64,000 bases of DNA from JAVEDQ01 sp963783105 (GTDB taxonomy: Bacteria; Actinomycetota; Actinomycetes; Frankiales; Frankiaceae): assembly GCA_963783105.1 (NCBI GenBank), contig CAWAMI010000003.1, positions 682,001 through 746,000 of the forward strand, in the 5' to 3' direction. The position numbers were made by a program, and so were the translations under genes. The notes beneath the pieces are model-generated. The model was not told the origin of the DNA and did no database searches. It saw only the letters and a program-made list of their open reading frames with translations. Position 1 is the first letter of the stretch; every line of letters starts with the position of its first letter. This document shows, one piece after another, positions 1-8,739 of this stretch.

Positions 1-39
1 CCTCGTCGGTGATTACGGAACGCAGTCGGCGGGGCAGGC

Positions 40-2079
40 TCAGTCGGCCGCGGCGAGGCGGTCGGCGGTCCGGCCCAACAGCTGCTGGATCGTCGTCTTC
101 TGGTCCGTGTCGTTGATGGTCGAGACCAGCACCACGGCGGTGCCGCGCCGCATGTAACCCCAGCTCAGGTAGACGGTGCCCTTGACCTCGTTGACGTAGA
201 ACCCGTCGTCGCCGACCGCGAAGTTCGGATCCTTGTCCGAGATCTTGACGGCGTCGCCGCTCGAGTCCTTGTAGTCGCGACACCCGGACAGGGCGCTCTG
301 GAGCTTGCCGAAGAAGGCCTGCGCGTCACCGACGGTCGAGGTGACCGCGATGCGCTGGTCGAGGTAGTTGCTGTTGTCGTCCTGGAAGTCGAGCCCGTCG
401 GCCTTGGCGCCGGACGGGAAGTCCTGGATGTCGATGTCGCACGGCATGAGCAGGCCGGGCGGCTCCTCCTGCTTGTCCAGCTTGTAGCCGGGCAGGTCGG
501 CGGTCTGCAGGGCCGCCGCACGGACGAGGCCGTCGACCTCCGCGGGCGAACGCGTGCGGTTCGGGTCCTTCGCCACGACCGGGCTGGCGCTCGGCTGCGG
601 GCCACCGCCCCCGCCGCCACCGGCCACGAGGACGACGACGAGGACGACGACGAGCGCGAGCACACCCCCACCGACGAGCGCGGGGATCAGCCACGGCTTG
701 CGGCCCCCGGACGGCCCGCCGGGCTGCTGCGCGGCGGGCGGGTAGGACGGCGGGCCGAAGCCGCCGGTGGGCGGACCGCTCGGCGTGCCTCCGTAGGGCC
801 CCGGACCGGTGGGGCCGCCCAGCGTCCCCGGCGGCGGCGTGTTCTGGTAGCCGACCGGAGCCGGCGGCGGGGTGTAGGCGGGAACGGCGGCCCGCTGGGA
901 CTGCACGGGCGCGGGGGTCTGACCCGCCGGAGGCGGGGTCCAGGGACCCGGCGGCGCGAACGACGGCGGGGCGGAGGAGGGCGGCGCCGACGGCGGCGGC
1001 GTCGAAGGAGGCGGCGCCGAAGGAGGCGCCGCGGGTGGCGCGCTCGCGGAGCCCTTGCTGAAGTCCATCGGCGAGCCACCGGCCGAACCTGCCGCTGCGC
1101 CCACCGCGGCAGCCCCCGCAGCAGCCGGGGCAGCACCCGCCGCCGCTCCGGTGTGCGTGCCGGTGCCGGGGCCGTCGCTCTGCACGATCAGGCCGGACGG
1201 CAGGCTCCAGTCCCGCTGGAGGACGCTGGTGACACTGGACCCGGCGTCGCCGCGGACGTCGCCGGCGACCGCGCCGGCCTCGAGCAGCGCGTCGAGCAGG
1301 GCGCGTGCCGACGGACGCTGGCTGGGGTCCTGCGCGGTCGCGGCCCGCACCAGGTCGTGCAGCGGCGGCGCCAGCAGGTCGTAGTTGATGTTCGGGCCCT
1401 GGTTGAGAACGCGGTAGAACAGGGCCTCCGCGGTGCCGGTGCCGAACGGCTGCTCGCCGCCGGCGGCGTAGACCAGGATGCAGCCGAGGGCGAAGACGTC
1501 GGAGGCGGCGCTCGCCCGGCCGGTGGTGATCTGCTCGGGGCTCAGCCAACCCGGCGAGCCGACCATCAGCCCGCTGCGGGTGATCGGGGCGGCGTCCGCC
1601 GCGGCCGCGATGCCGAAGTCGATGACCTTGGGCCCGTCCGGCGCGCAGAGGACGTTCGAGGGCTTGAGGTCGCGGTGCACCACGTCCTCGTCGTGGATCG
1701 ACTTCAGGCCTTCCGCCAGACCGACGGCGAGCGCCAGCTGCTTGGGGGGCGACAGCGGACCGCCGGCCTCGATGAGCTCGGTCAACGACGGGCCGTCGAC
1801 GTACTCGGTGGCCATCCAGGGCTGGTCGGCCTCGGTGTCGAAGTCGAGAAGGCGGACGGTGCAGACGCCGGAGACGCGGAAGGATGCCTGGACCTCGCGG
1901 CGGAAGCGGGCGCGGAAGTGCGGGTCGTCGCCGAGCTCGGGTCGGACCAGCTTCAGCGCCACCCGCCCGCGCGGACCCTCGGCGAGGTAGACCATGCCCA
2001 TGCCGCCGCCGCCGATGCGGCTGAGCACTTCGTAGCGCCCTACCTGCGTCGGGTCACCGGACCGTAGCCGGCTCACCAT
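40..2079 (-). CDS. PknB-type serine/threonine protein kinase, membrane-anchored
   Basis: Receptor-like Hanks-type kinase of about 679 residues. The cytoplasmic kinase domain (about residues 15-270) has the glycine loop GGGGMGMVYLAEG, the lysine in VALKLVRPE, the catalytic HRDLKPSN and the DFG of VIDFGIA. An Ala/Pro-rich linker (about 310-470) leads to one membrane segment ending in a run of glycines, then an extracellular domain of about 180 residues with no PASTA repeats. I chose the ATG at 2079 because GGGGAG lies 5 bases upstream; an ATG at 2109 has no ribosome site. It lies downstream of ribH on the same strand. Substrates cannot be told from sequence. Confidence 0.9.
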   Translation of the reverse strand: MVSRLRSGDPTQVGRYEVLSRIGGGGMGMVYLAEGPRGRVALKLVRPELGDDPHFRARFRREVQASFRVSGVCTVRLLDFDTEADQPWMATEYVDGPSLTELIEAGGPLSPPKQLALAVGLAEGLKSIHDEDVVHRDLKPSNVLCAPDGPKVIDFGIAAAADAAPITRSGLMVGSPGWLSPEQITTGRASAASDVFALGCILVYAAGGEQPFGTGTAEALFYRVLNQGPNINYDLLAPPLHDLVRAATAQDPSQRPSARALLDALLEAGAVAGDVRGDAGSSVTSVLQRDWSLPSGLIVQSDGPGTGTHTGAAAGAAPAAAGAAAVGAAAGSAGGSPMDFSKGSASAPPAAPPSAPPPSTPPPSAPPSSAPPSFAPPGPWTPPPAGQTPAPVQSQRAAVPAYTPPPAPVGYQNTPPPGTLGGPTGPGPYGGTPSGPPTGGFGPPSYPPAAQQPGGPSGGRKPWLIPALVGGGVLALVVVLVVVLVAGGGGGGGPQPSASPVVAKDPNRTRSPAEVDGLVRAAALQTADLPGYKLDKQEEPPGLLMPCDIDIQDFPSGAKADGLDFQDDNSNYLDQRIAVTSTVGDAQAFFGKLQSALSGCRDYKDSSGDAVKISDKDPNFAVGDDGFYVNEVKGTVYLSWGYMRRGTAVVLVSTINDTDQKTTIQQLLGRTADRLAAAD

Positions 2080-2220
2080 GCGTGCTCCCCGAAAGTTGCT
2101 CTGCTGCATTGAAGTTGCAGGAGAACGGTAAACGGAGGGGAGCCCGCAGGTCCGGACGTCGGGGCAATTCGCCCTCGAACCGTAAGCAGTCGTCCGCGCG
2201 ATCCCGCGGCCAGCGGAGCG

Positions 2221-2718
2221 TCAGACGGGCCGCACGACCGCCTTCGGCTTCGGAACCGTGCGCAGGACGAGCGCCGTCTCCAGCGCCGCCAGCGCGGCCT
2301 CGCGGCCCTTGTCCTCGGGCGCGCCGTCCACGCCGGAGCGGGCCCAGGCCTGCTCCTCCGTGTCGCAGGTGAGCAGGCCGAAGCCGACGGGCACGCCGCT
2401 GTCGAGCGCGACGCGGGTGAGCCCGTCGGTCGCGGCGCTGCACACGTACTCGAAGTGCGGCGTCCCGCCCCGTAGCACGAGGCCGAGGCAGACGACCGCG
2501 TCGCACGAGCGCGCCAAGGCCTGCGCGGCGAGCGGCAGTTCGAAGGCGCCGGGCACCCGGACGACGTGCGGGTCGTCCACGCCGCACTCGGCCAGGGTGG
2601 CCACGGCGCGGTCCAGCAGGGCGGTGGTGATGCCCTCGTGCCAGAGCGTGGCGACGACGCCGACGGTGAGCCCGCGGCCGTCGACGGGCCCGGTGTCCGG
2701 CGCGCCCTTCCCGCTCAC
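2221..2718 (-). CDS. ribH: 6,7-dimethyl-8-ribityllumazine synthase
   Basis: Condenses 5-amino-6-ribitylaminouracil with 3,4-dihydroxy-2-butanone 4-phosphate to form lumazine, the penultimate riboflavin step. The 165-residue length suits the family. Visible motifs are the VRVPGAFELPLAAQ substrate loop, the VCLGLVLRGGTPHFEYV segment with its histidine, and GVPVGFGLLTCDTEEQA. The start is a GTG preceded by GGGGGAG and overlapping the stop of a 26-codon ORF (GTGA). A longer upstream frame is open but lies inside that ORF and the end of ribBA. It is the last rib gene of the operon. Confidence 0.94.
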   Translation of the reverse strand: MSGKGAPDTGPVDGRGLTVGVVATLWHEGITTALLDRAVATLAECGVDDPHVVRVPGAFELPLAAQALARSCDAVVCLGLVLRGGTPHFEYVCSAATDGLTRVALDSGVPVGFGLLTCDTEEQAWARSGVDGAPEDKGREAALAALETALVLRTVPKPKAVVRPV

Positions 2719-2795
2719 TCGCTCCCCCAGACGTCCTTCGGCCGCCCGGGGACCCCGGCGTCCACGGCCTCCGCGAGATTCACTGTGCGGCTCAT
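2715..2795 (-). CDS. possible 26-codon ORF coupled between ribBA and ribH
   Basis: Candidate small protein beginning MSRTVNLAEAVDAG and ending PKDVWGSE. Its ATG overlaps the ribBA stop (ATGA at 2792-2795) and its TGA overlaps the ribH GTG (GTGA at 2715-2718), the arrangement used by the other genes of this operon. The ribH Shine-Dalgarno site lies inside its last codons, so its translation could carry ribosomes to ribH. I know no family for it. It could be a coupling leader, a real small protein, or chance. Confidence 0.4.
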   Translation of the reverse strand: MSRTVNLAEAVDAGVPGRPKDVWGSE

Positions 2796-4132
2796 GCCGA
2801 CTCCGCACCGGGCGAGGTCAGCGGGTGCGGGACGTCGGCGCTGGCCTCGGTGTCGGTCTCGGTCAGGCTGTCGACCAGGGCCGGCAGGCCCGGCAGGTCG
2901 TGCCCGAACCGGTCCCGCTTCGTCGTGAGGTAGCGCAGGTTCTCCGGCGTGGCCCGCACGGGCAGCGGTACGCGGCCGACGATCTCGAGGCCGTAGCCCT
3001 CGAGGCCGGCCCGCTTGGTCGGGTTGTTGGTCAGCAGGCGCATGGTCCGCACGCCGAGGTCGACGAGGATCTGCGCGCCGGTGCCGTAGTCGCGGGCGTC
3101 CGCGGGCAGGCCGAGCTCCAGGTTGGCGTCGAGGGTGTCGTGGCCGTCGTCCTGCAGCTGGTACGCCTGCAGCTTGTGCATGATGCCGATGCCCCGGCCC
3201 TCGTGCCCGCGGACGTAGAGCACGACGCCGCGACCCTCGCGCGCGACGGCCTCGATGGACGCATCGAGCTGCGGTCCGCAGTCGCAGCGCAACGAGCCGA
3301 AGATGTCGCCGGTCAGGCATTCGGAGTGCACGCGGACCAGCACGTCCTGCCCGTCGCCGAGGTCGCCGGCGACCAGCGCCACGTGCTCGCGGCCGTCGAG
3401 CAGGCCGCGGTAGCCGACGGCGCGGAAGTCGCCGTGGGCGGTGGGGATGCGGGCCTCGGCGACGGCGCTCACCTGGCTCTCGGTGCGCCGGCGGTACTTC
3501 ACGAGGTCGGCGATGGAGATCAGCGTCAGCCCGTGCGCCCGGCTGAACTCGACGAGGTCGGGCAGCCGAGCCATGCTGCCGTCCTCCGCGGTGACCTCGG
3601 CGACGGCCGCGGCGGGGCGCAGGCCGGCGAGCCGGGCGAGGTCGACGCCGGCCTCGGTGTGGCCGGTCCGGCGCAGCACGCCGCCCTCGGCGGCCCGCAG
3701 CGGGAAGACGTGGCCGGGGCGCGCGAGGTCGTCGGAGGTGGTGGCGGGGTCGGCGAGCAGCCGGATGGTGTGCGCGCGGTCGGCGGCGCTGATGCCGGTG
3801 GTGATCCCGTCGCGCGCGTCCACGCTGACCGTGTAGGCGGTGCCCTTGCGGTCCTGGTTGACGTGGTACATCGGCGGTAGCTCGAGGCGGTCGCAGTCCT
3901 CGCCGGCGAGCGGCACGCACACCACGCCGGAGGTGTACTTCACGGTGAAGGCGAGCAGCTCCGGCGTCGCCTTCTCGGCGGCGAAGATGATGTCGCCCTC
4001 GTTCTCGCGGTCGGCGTCGTCGACGACCACGACCGCCTTGCCGGCGGCGACGTCGGCCACCGCCTGTTCGATGGTGCCGAAGCGAACGGTGTCTTCGAAC
4101 TTCAGCCCTCCGGCGTCCAGGGGCGTCGTCAC
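2792..4132 (-). CDS. ribBA: bifunctional DHBP synthase / GTP cyclohydrolase II
   Basis: Fused enzyme of 446 residues making both riboflavin precursors. The N-terminal domain (about 1-215) turns ribulose 5-phosphate into 3,4-dihydroxy-2-butanone 4-phosphate and has DDADRENEGDIIFAA and the HTEAGVDLARLAG stretch. The C-terminal domain (about 220-420) opens the GTP ring and has the zinc cysteines in CLTGDIFGSLRCDCG and the GHEGRGIG loop. The GTG start overlaps the ribE stop (GTGA). A short acidic tail follows the cyclohydrolase core. Confidence 0.96.
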   Translation of the reverse strand: MTTPLDAGGLKFEDTVRFGTIEQAVADVAAGKAVVVVDDADRENEGDIIFAAEKATPELLAFTVKYTSGVVCVPLAGEDCDRLELPPMYHVNQDRKGTAYTVSVDARDGITTGISAADRAHTIRLLADPATTSDDLARPGHVFPLRAAEGGVLRRTGHTEAGVDLARLAGLRPAAAVAEVTAEDGSMARLPDLVEFSRAHGLTLISIADLVKYRRRTESQVSAVAEARIPTAHGDFRAVGYRGLLDGREHVALVAGDLGDGQDVLVRVHSECLTGDIFGSLRCDCGPQLDASIEAVAREGRGVVLYVRGHEGRGIGIMHKLQAYQLQDDGHDTLDANLELGLPADARDYGTGAQILVDLGVRTMRLLTNNPTKRAGLEGYGLEIVGRVPLPVRATPENLRYLTTKRDRFGHDLPGLPALVDSLTETDTEASADVPHPLTSPGAESA

Positions 4133-4716
4133 GGTCGGACCAGCCTTTCCACGTACTTCGCGATCACGTCGACTTCCAGGTTCACGGGCGTGCCCGGCGG
4201 GGCCGAGCCGAGGGTGGTGCGGGCGAGCGTCTCGGGGATGAGGCTGACGGTGAACGACTCCGCGTCCACGGCGGCGACCGTCAGGCTGATGCCGTCGACG
4301 GTGATGGAGCCCTTCTCCACGACGTAACGGTTCAGCGACTCGGGCAGTGACAGGCGCACGAGCTCCCAGTGCTCCGCCGGGGTGCGGTCCAGCACCTCGC
4401 CGACCCCGTCGACGTGGCCCTGCACGATGTGGCCGCCGAGCCGGGTGGTCGGGGTGACCGCGCGCTCCAGGTTGACCGTGCTGCCCGGCTGAAGGGCGCC
4501 GAGGCTGCTCCGGGTCAGCGTCTCCTTCATGACGTCGGCGGTGAAGCTGCCGTCGGTGTTCTCCACCACGGTGAGGCAGACGCCGGAGACCGCGACGGAG
4601 TCCCCGCGGGCGGCGTCCGACGTGACCAGCGGGCCCGTCACGGTGAGGCGGGCCGCGTCGCCCAGGTCCTCGATGCGGTCCACCCGCCCGAGCTCTTCGA
4701 CGATGCCGGTGAACAC
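4129..4716 (-). CDS. ribE: riboflavin synthase, alpha subunit
   Basis: Dismutates two lumazine molecules to riboflavin. The 195-residue protein starts MFTGIVEELG, a family hallmark, and has two homologous lumazine-binding barrels (about 1-95 and 96-190) with the repeated pattern VSGVCLTV and VDGISLTV. GGHIVQGHVDGVGEV marks the start of the second barrel. Starts at a GTG one base after the ribD stop, and its stop overlaps ribBA, so it is embedded in the translationally coupled operon. This gene is called ribC in some species. Confidence 0.96.
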   Translation of the reverse strand: MFTGIVEELGRVDRIEDLGDAARLTVTGPLVTSDAARGDSVAVSGVCLTVVENTDGSFTADVMKETLTRSSLGALQPGSTVNLERAVTPTTRLGGHIVQGHVDGVGEVLDRTPAEHWELVRLSLPESLNRYVVEKGSITVDGISLTVAAVDAESFTVSLIPETLARTTLGSAPPGTPVNLEVDVIAKYVERLVRP

Positions 4717-4717
4717 G

Positions 4718-5746
4718 TCAGGACCTCCCGTACGCCGTGAGGCGGAGATCGTCGCCGAGCCGCGCGACGTCCACGAGGTCGAGGCGCAGCGCGTCGGCGA
4801 TCGTGTGCTGTGCCGGGTTGCGCAGGGCCGGCCACTGCCCGCTGCCCAGCAGCACCGGCGCGACGTAGCCGATCGTCTTGTCCACGAGTCCCTCCGCCCA
4901 GAAGGAACCCGCGACGGTGGGGCCGCCTTCCAGCAGGAGACCGCGGACCCCTCGCTCGAACAGCTCGGCGAGCACGTCCCCGGGCTTCTCCCCCGTCACC
5001 AGCGTCGGTGCGGCGTCGTTCAGCACGCGCGCCTCGGCCGGCGTCCGGCCGGAGCGGTCGAGCACGACCCGCAGCGGCTGCCGCGCCGGGGCCTCACCGC
5101 CCGGCAACTCCCGGACGGTCAGTTCCGGATCGTCCGCGAGCACCGTGCCGACCCCGACGGCGACGGCGTCGCTCTCGTGCCGCAGCCGGTGGACGTCGCG
5201 ACGGGCGTCGGCGCCGGTGATCCAGCGCGACGAGCCGTCCTCGGCCGCGACCTGCCCGTCGAGGCTCGCGGCGTACTTCCAGGTGACGAACGGGCGACCG
5301 GTTCGGGTGGCGTGCAGCCAGGCCTCGTTGACGCGCGCGGCTTCGTCGCGCAGCAGGCCGGTCTGAACCTCGACGCCTGCCGCGGCGAGGACGGCCGCGC
5401 CTCCCCCGGCCTGCTCGCCAGGATCGGCGACCGCGTAGACGACCCGCGCGACGCCCGCCGCGAGCAGCGCCTCGCTGCACGGGCCGGTGCGCCCGTGATG
5501 GTTGCAGGGCTCGAGGGTGACGACGACGGTGCCGCCGCGCGCGCGCTCGCCGGCGTCGGCGAGGGCGTTGACCTCTGCATGCGGCCCGCCGGCGAACTCA
5601 TGCCAGCCCTCGCCGACCGGGGCGCCGTCGGCGTCGAGGATCACGCAGCCGACGACCGGGTTGGGGCTGGTGGTGCCGAGGCCGCGGGCGGAGAGTTCGA
5701 CGGCGCGCGCCATGGCGGCAGTCAGCCGGGTGGCATCCGGTGCCAT
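4718..5746 (-). CDS. ribD: bifunctional pyrimidine deaminase/reductase
   Basis: Carries out deamination then side-chain reduction in riboflavin synthesis. The N-terminal zinc deaminase (about 1-145) has the HAEVNALADAGERA motif and the TLEPCNHHGRTGPC zinc site. The C-terminal reductase (about 150-340) has the VTWKYAASLDGQVA and LLLEGGPTVAGSF segments. At 342 residues it has normal length. It is the first gene of the rib operon, directly behind the FMN riboswitch. The ATG lies 4 bases after GGGGAGGG, a ribosome site that is itself in a hairpin. Confidence 0.96.
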   Translation of the reverse strand: MAPDATRLTAAMARAVELSARGLGTTSPNPVVGCVILDADGAPVGEGWHEFAGGPHAEVNALADAGERARGGTVVVTLEPCNHHGRTGPCSEALLAAGVARVVYAVADPGEQAGGGAAVLAAAGVEVQTGLLRDEAARVNEAWLHATRTGRPFVTWKYAASLDGQVAAEDGSSRWITGADARRDVHRLRHESDAVAVGVGTVLADDPELTVRELPGGEAPARQPLRVVLDRSGRTPAEARVLNDAAPTLVTGEKPGDVLAELFERGVRGLLLEGGPTVAGSFWAEGLVDKTIGYVAPVLLGSGQWPALRNPAQHTIADALRLDLVDVARLGDDLRLTAYGRS

Positions 5747-5749
5747 CTC

Positions 5750-5783
5750 GCCCTCCCCTCCGGCTCACAGCTCCGGGGAGGGC
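5750..5783 (-). promoter_or_regulatory. ribD: hairpin sequestering the ribD Shine-Dalgarno site
   Basis: Between the riboswitch aptamer and the ribD ATG, GCCCTCCCC (5775-5783) can pair base for base with GGGGAGGGC (5750-5758). The second arm is the ribD ribosome-binding site. This is the layout expected for a riboswitch that blocks translation when FMN is bound. The pairing is seen; the switching is inferred. Confidence 0.6.
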
Positions 5784-5822
5784 CGGAACGAGGGCGTCCC
5801 GACGGGACACCGACTCATGCCG

Positions 5823-5956
5823 ACCGCGCGCTACCTCTCATCCGGACTATGACCGTCGGCGCCGGAATTCCACCGGACTCCACCGGCCGCTGGCTGCGGT
5901 CGGGTCGCGGGCTGTAACCGCCGGTTCGGATTTTCACCGACCCCGGAGCGCGCGTG
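5823..5956 (-). promoter_or_regulatory. FMN riboswitch (RFN element)
   Basis: Read on the minus strand the leader has the conserved RFN blocks in order: GGGGTCGGTGAAAATCCGAA, CCGGCGGTTACAGCCCGCGA, GGTGGAATTCCGGCGCCGAC, GGTCATAGTCCGGATGAGAG. The closing P1 helix is GCGCGC (near 5950) with GCGCGC (near 5828). It lies 77 bases upstream of ribD and should turn off the rib operon when FMN is plentiful. Confidence 0.94.
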
Positions 5957-6038
5957 CACTCACCGTCCAGTGTGCCACCGGGCGGGGCGCCTACACCATG
6001 TGACGACGCGCACGGCCGCCGGCGCGGTCCCCCGGCGG

Positions 6039-6701
6039 TCAGCCGGCGGCGGCCTCCGCCTGCTCGCGCAGCGAGGCGATGGCCTTGGCGGGATCGTCGG
6101 CGCCGAACACCGCGGACCCGGCGACGAAGACGTCCGCCCCGGCCTCGGCACACTGCGCGATGGTGTCGGCGCTGACGCCGCCGTCGACCTGGACCCAGAG
6201 CGACAGGTCCCGCTCCCGCTGGAGGCGGCGGGCCTCCCGCACCTGCGGCAGCACGTGGTCGAGGAACGACTGACCGCCGAAGCCGGGCTCGACCGTCATG
6301 ACGAGCAGCATGTCGAACTCGCGGAGGAGATCGGCGTACTGGGCCACCGTCGTCCCGGGCTTGAGCCCCAGCCCGGCCCGGGCGCCGGCCGAGCGGATCG
6401 CGCGGGCCGTGCGGATCGGGGCGCCGGCCGCTTCGGCGTGGAAGGTGACGCTGCCGGCACCTGCTTCGGCGTAGTCGGGCGCCCAGCGGTCCGGATCGGC
6501 GATCATGAGGTGGCAGTCGAGCGGGGTGTCGGTCGCCTTCCTCAGCGCCTCGACGGTGCCGAGCCCGAAAGTCAGGTTCGGGACGAAGTGGTAGTCCATG
6601 ACGTCGACGTGCAGCCAGTCGGCACCCTCCGCGCTCTGCGCCCCCTCGGCGAGGCGGGCGAAGTCGGCGGAGAGCAGGCTGGGCGCGATCTGGCAGGTCA
6701 C
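6039..6701 (-). CDS. rpe: ribulose-phosphate 3-epimerase
   Basis: Interconverts ribulose 5-phosphate and xylulose 5-phosphate in the pentose phosphate pathway. The 220-residue TIM barrel begins TCQIAPSLLSADFARL and has the metal and acid motifs WLHVDVMDYHFVPN, CHLMI, MTVEPGFGGQSF and VQVDGGVSADT. Start is a GTG; the frame is open far upstream, but homology begins here. It follows the DHFR-fold gene and precedes the riboswitch. It may matter for riboflavin because ribulose 5-phosphate is the RibB substrate (inference). Confidence 0.95.
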   Translation of the reverse strand: MTCQIAPSLLSADFARLAEGAQSAEGADWLHVDVMDYHFVPNLTFGLGTVEALRKATDTPLDCHLMIADPDRWAPDYAEAGAGSVTFHAEAAGAPIRTARAIRSAGARAGLGLKPGTTVAQYADLLREFDMLLVMTVEPGFGGQSFLDHVLPQVREARRLQRERDLSLWVQVDGGVSADTIAQCAEAGADVFVAGSAVFGADDPAKAIASLREQAEAAAG

Positions 6702-6718
6702 GTCTCGCAGCCTAAGGG

Positions 6719-7312
6719 TCAGTTCGTCGGCGCTTCGGGACGTCGGACGGCGTAGCGGGTCAGGGTCACGCCGTTGCGGAACGCCTTCACCTCGAGCAGC
6801 CGCAACCGGGGGTACTCGACACCCTCCGGGAACAGCGGCCGCCCGCGTCCCTGGACTGCGGGGTAGACGAACAGGCGGTACTCGTCGACGAGATCCGCGG
6901 CGATCAGCGCATGGGTCAGGGTGATGCTGCCCGTCACGACGATGTCCCGGCCGGGCACCTCCTTGAGGCGCCGGACTACCTCGATCGGCTCGTCGGCGAG
7001 CACCGTCGTGTTCCGCCACTCCGGGTCGGTCAGGGTCGAGCTGACGACGTACTTCTGCACGCTGTTGAGGTAGGCGCTGATGCCCGAGCCGTCGCCAGGG
7101 AGGTCGCGCCAGTAGCCGCGGAAGTCGGTGAACGTCCGCCGACCGACGAGCAGCGCGTCGGACTCGGCGTCCTGACGGGAGATCTCCTCGATCAGGTCGC
7201 TGTCGTCGACCGGCTCCTCGCCGAGGCCCTGCCCCTGCGGCCGGAACCAGTCGGTGAGCATCTCGAGCTTGCCGTCGAGGGTGACGTTCTGCGTGACCAC
7301 GAGCGTGCGCAT
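6719..7312 (-). CDS. dihydrofolate reductase-fold protein (RibD C-terminal-like)
   Basis: 197-residue NADPH-dependent reductase-like protein of the RibD_C/YyaP group. It opens RTLVVTQNVTLDGKLEM, has the DALLVGRRTFTDFRGYW segment, the phosphate-binding stretch VVTGSITLTHALI, and ends in a YAVRR strand. It lacks the features of a housekeeping folate DHFR, so trimethoprim-target function is unlikely. It sits between rsmB and rpe with short gaps, probably in one transcript. The substrate is unknown. Confidence 0.85.
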   Translation of the reverse strand: MRTLVVTQNVTLDGKLEMLTDWFRPQGQGLGEEPVDDSDLIEEISRQDAESDALLVGRRTFTDFRGYWRDLPGDGSGISAYLNSVQKYVVSSTLTDPEWRNTTVLADEPIEVVRRLKEVPGRDIVVTGSITLTHALIAADLVDEYRLFVYPAVQGRGRPLFPEGVEYPRLRLLEVKAFRNGVTLTRYAVRRPEAPTN

Positions 7313-7356
7313 ACCAGTACAGACGGGACGGAGCCCCGGTGTTCATCGCCCGCGGC

Positions 7357-8739
7357 TCAGTCCAGGCGGCGCAGCAGGGCGAGGAACATCGCATCGGTGC
7401 CGTGCCGGTGCGGCCACAGCTGGACGGTCGGTCCGTCGCCGAGGTCCGGCATCGTGCTCGGCAGCGCGGCCCGGGCGTCGAGCAGCTCGGTAGCCGAGGT
7501 CCCGGCGGCGGCCCGGACCGCGTCGACCACGTCGAGGGTCTCGCCGCGGTGCGGCGAGCAGGTCGCGTAGGCGACGACTCCGCCGGGACGGACCAGGGCC
7601 AGCGCGCTGGTCAGCAGCTCGCGCTGCAGCCGGGCGAGGGGCGCGACGTCGGAGGGCCGGCGGCGCCAGCGGGCCTCCGGACGGCGGCGCAGGGCGCCGA
7701 GCCCGGTGCAGGGCGCGTCGAGCAGGACCCGGTCGGCGCTCGCGGGACGCAGGGGCGGCCGCCGGCTGTCGGCCACGGCGACCCGGACGCCGGCACCGGC
7801 GACGAGCCTGGCCCGGGCGAGGTGCCGCTCGAGGCCGACGACGTCCATGCCGCGGGCGGCGAGCAGCGCGGCCTTGCCTCCCGGGCCGGCGGCCAGGTCG
7901 ACGGTGCGCGGGCCGGGCGCCTCGGCTGCCGCCAGGGCGAGCGCCACGAGCTGGCTCCCCTCGTCCTGCACCGCGGCCCGCCCGTCGCGAACGGCCGCGA
8001 TCTCGGCCGGATCTCCCCCGGCGGTGAGCCGCACCGCGCCCGGGGACCACGGACCCGGCTCCGCGCCTCTTCCGGCGGCCGCGAGCAGGTCGTCCCGGTC
8101 CATCCGCCGGGCGACGAGATGGACCTCCGGGCGCTCGTCGTCGCCCTGCAGGGCGCGCCGGGTTTCCTCCCAGTCCGGTCCCGCGTCCGACGTCGACGCC
8201 GACGCCGACGCCGACGCCGACGAGCCGAGCGCGTCGGCGAAGGCCTCGACGATCCAGCGCGGATGGGCGCAGGTGATCGCGAGGTGACCGGCCGGGTCGT
8301 CCTCCCACGCGGGGGCGCCGAGGTCGCCGGCCTCGACGTCCTCGGCCACGCGCCGCATCACCGCGTTGGCGAGCCGGCTGGCGCGCGGCTCGATGCTGCG
8401 GACGAGGTCGACGGTGGTCGCGACCGCGGCCCGGGCCGGCACACGCGTGCGCCAGAGCTGATAGGCGCCGAGCCGCAGCGCGTCGCGAACCGATGGGTCC
8501 AGCTCCCCGCGGGTGTGTCGGTCGATCAGGGCGTCGAGGGTGCCCTGCGCGCGCAGGGCGCCGTAGCCGAGTTCGGTGGCGAAAGCGCGGTCGCGGGCGT
8601 CCAGCCGGTGCTCGTCGAGCAGCCGGGGCAGCCGAAGGTTCGCGTAGGCACCGTCGTCGTCGACCGCCCGCAGCAGTTCCCAGGCGGTCTGCCGGGCGGC
8701 GTCGGGCCTGCGGGCCGGCTGTTGCCGTGAGCCGCTCAC
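7357..8739 (-). CDS. rsmB: 16S rRNA (cytosine(967)-C(5))-methyltransferase
   Basis: SAM-dependent methyltransferase of 460 residues. A NusB-like RNA-binding domain (about 10-145) is followed by the Rossmann methyltransferase domain (about 170-460) with VDLAAGPGGKAALLAA for SAM, DAPCTGLGALRRRPEARW and the catalytic cysteine in ATCSPHRGETLDVV. A Ser-Ala repeat near residue 175 comes from a hexanucleotide tract. Its GTG overlaps the fmt stop (GTGA), so translation is coupled. Linkage to fmt and def is usual. Confidence 0.94.
   Translation of the reverse strand: MSGSRQQPARRPDAARQTAWELLRAVDDDGAYANLRLPRLLDEHRLDARDRAFATELGYGALRAQGTLDALIDRHTRGELDPSVRDALRLGAYQLWRTRVPARAAVATTVDLVRSIEPRASRLANAVMRRVAEDVEAGDLGAPAWEDDPAGHLAITCAHPRWIVEAFADALGSSASASASASTSDAGPDWEETRRALQGDDERPEVHLVARRMDRDDLLAAAGRGAEPGPWSPGAVRLTAGGDPAEIAAVRDGRAAVQDEGSQLVALALAAAEAPGPRTVDLAAGPGGKAALLAARGMDVVGLERHLARARLVAGAGVRVAVADSRRPPLRPASADRVLLDAPCTGLGALRRRPEARWRRRPSDVAPLARLQRELLTSALALVRPGGVVAYATCSPHRGETLDVVDAVRAAAGTSATELLDARAALPSTMPDLGDGPTVQLWPHRHGTDAMFLALLRRLD
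8195..8222. repeat. GACGCC hexanucleotide microsatellite inside rsmB
   Basis: Four perfect tandem copies of GACGCC plus a partial fifth, read as Ser-Ala pairs in RsmB between the NusB-like and methyltransferase domains. The period is a multiple of three, so slippage would change length and not frame. Confidence 0.85.

Noticed and set aside
6719..7312. Housekeeping dihydrofolate reductase (folA)
   Set aside because: The sequence fits the RibD C-terminal/YyaP group and lacks the typical folate-DHFR N-terminal and WG-loop pattern.
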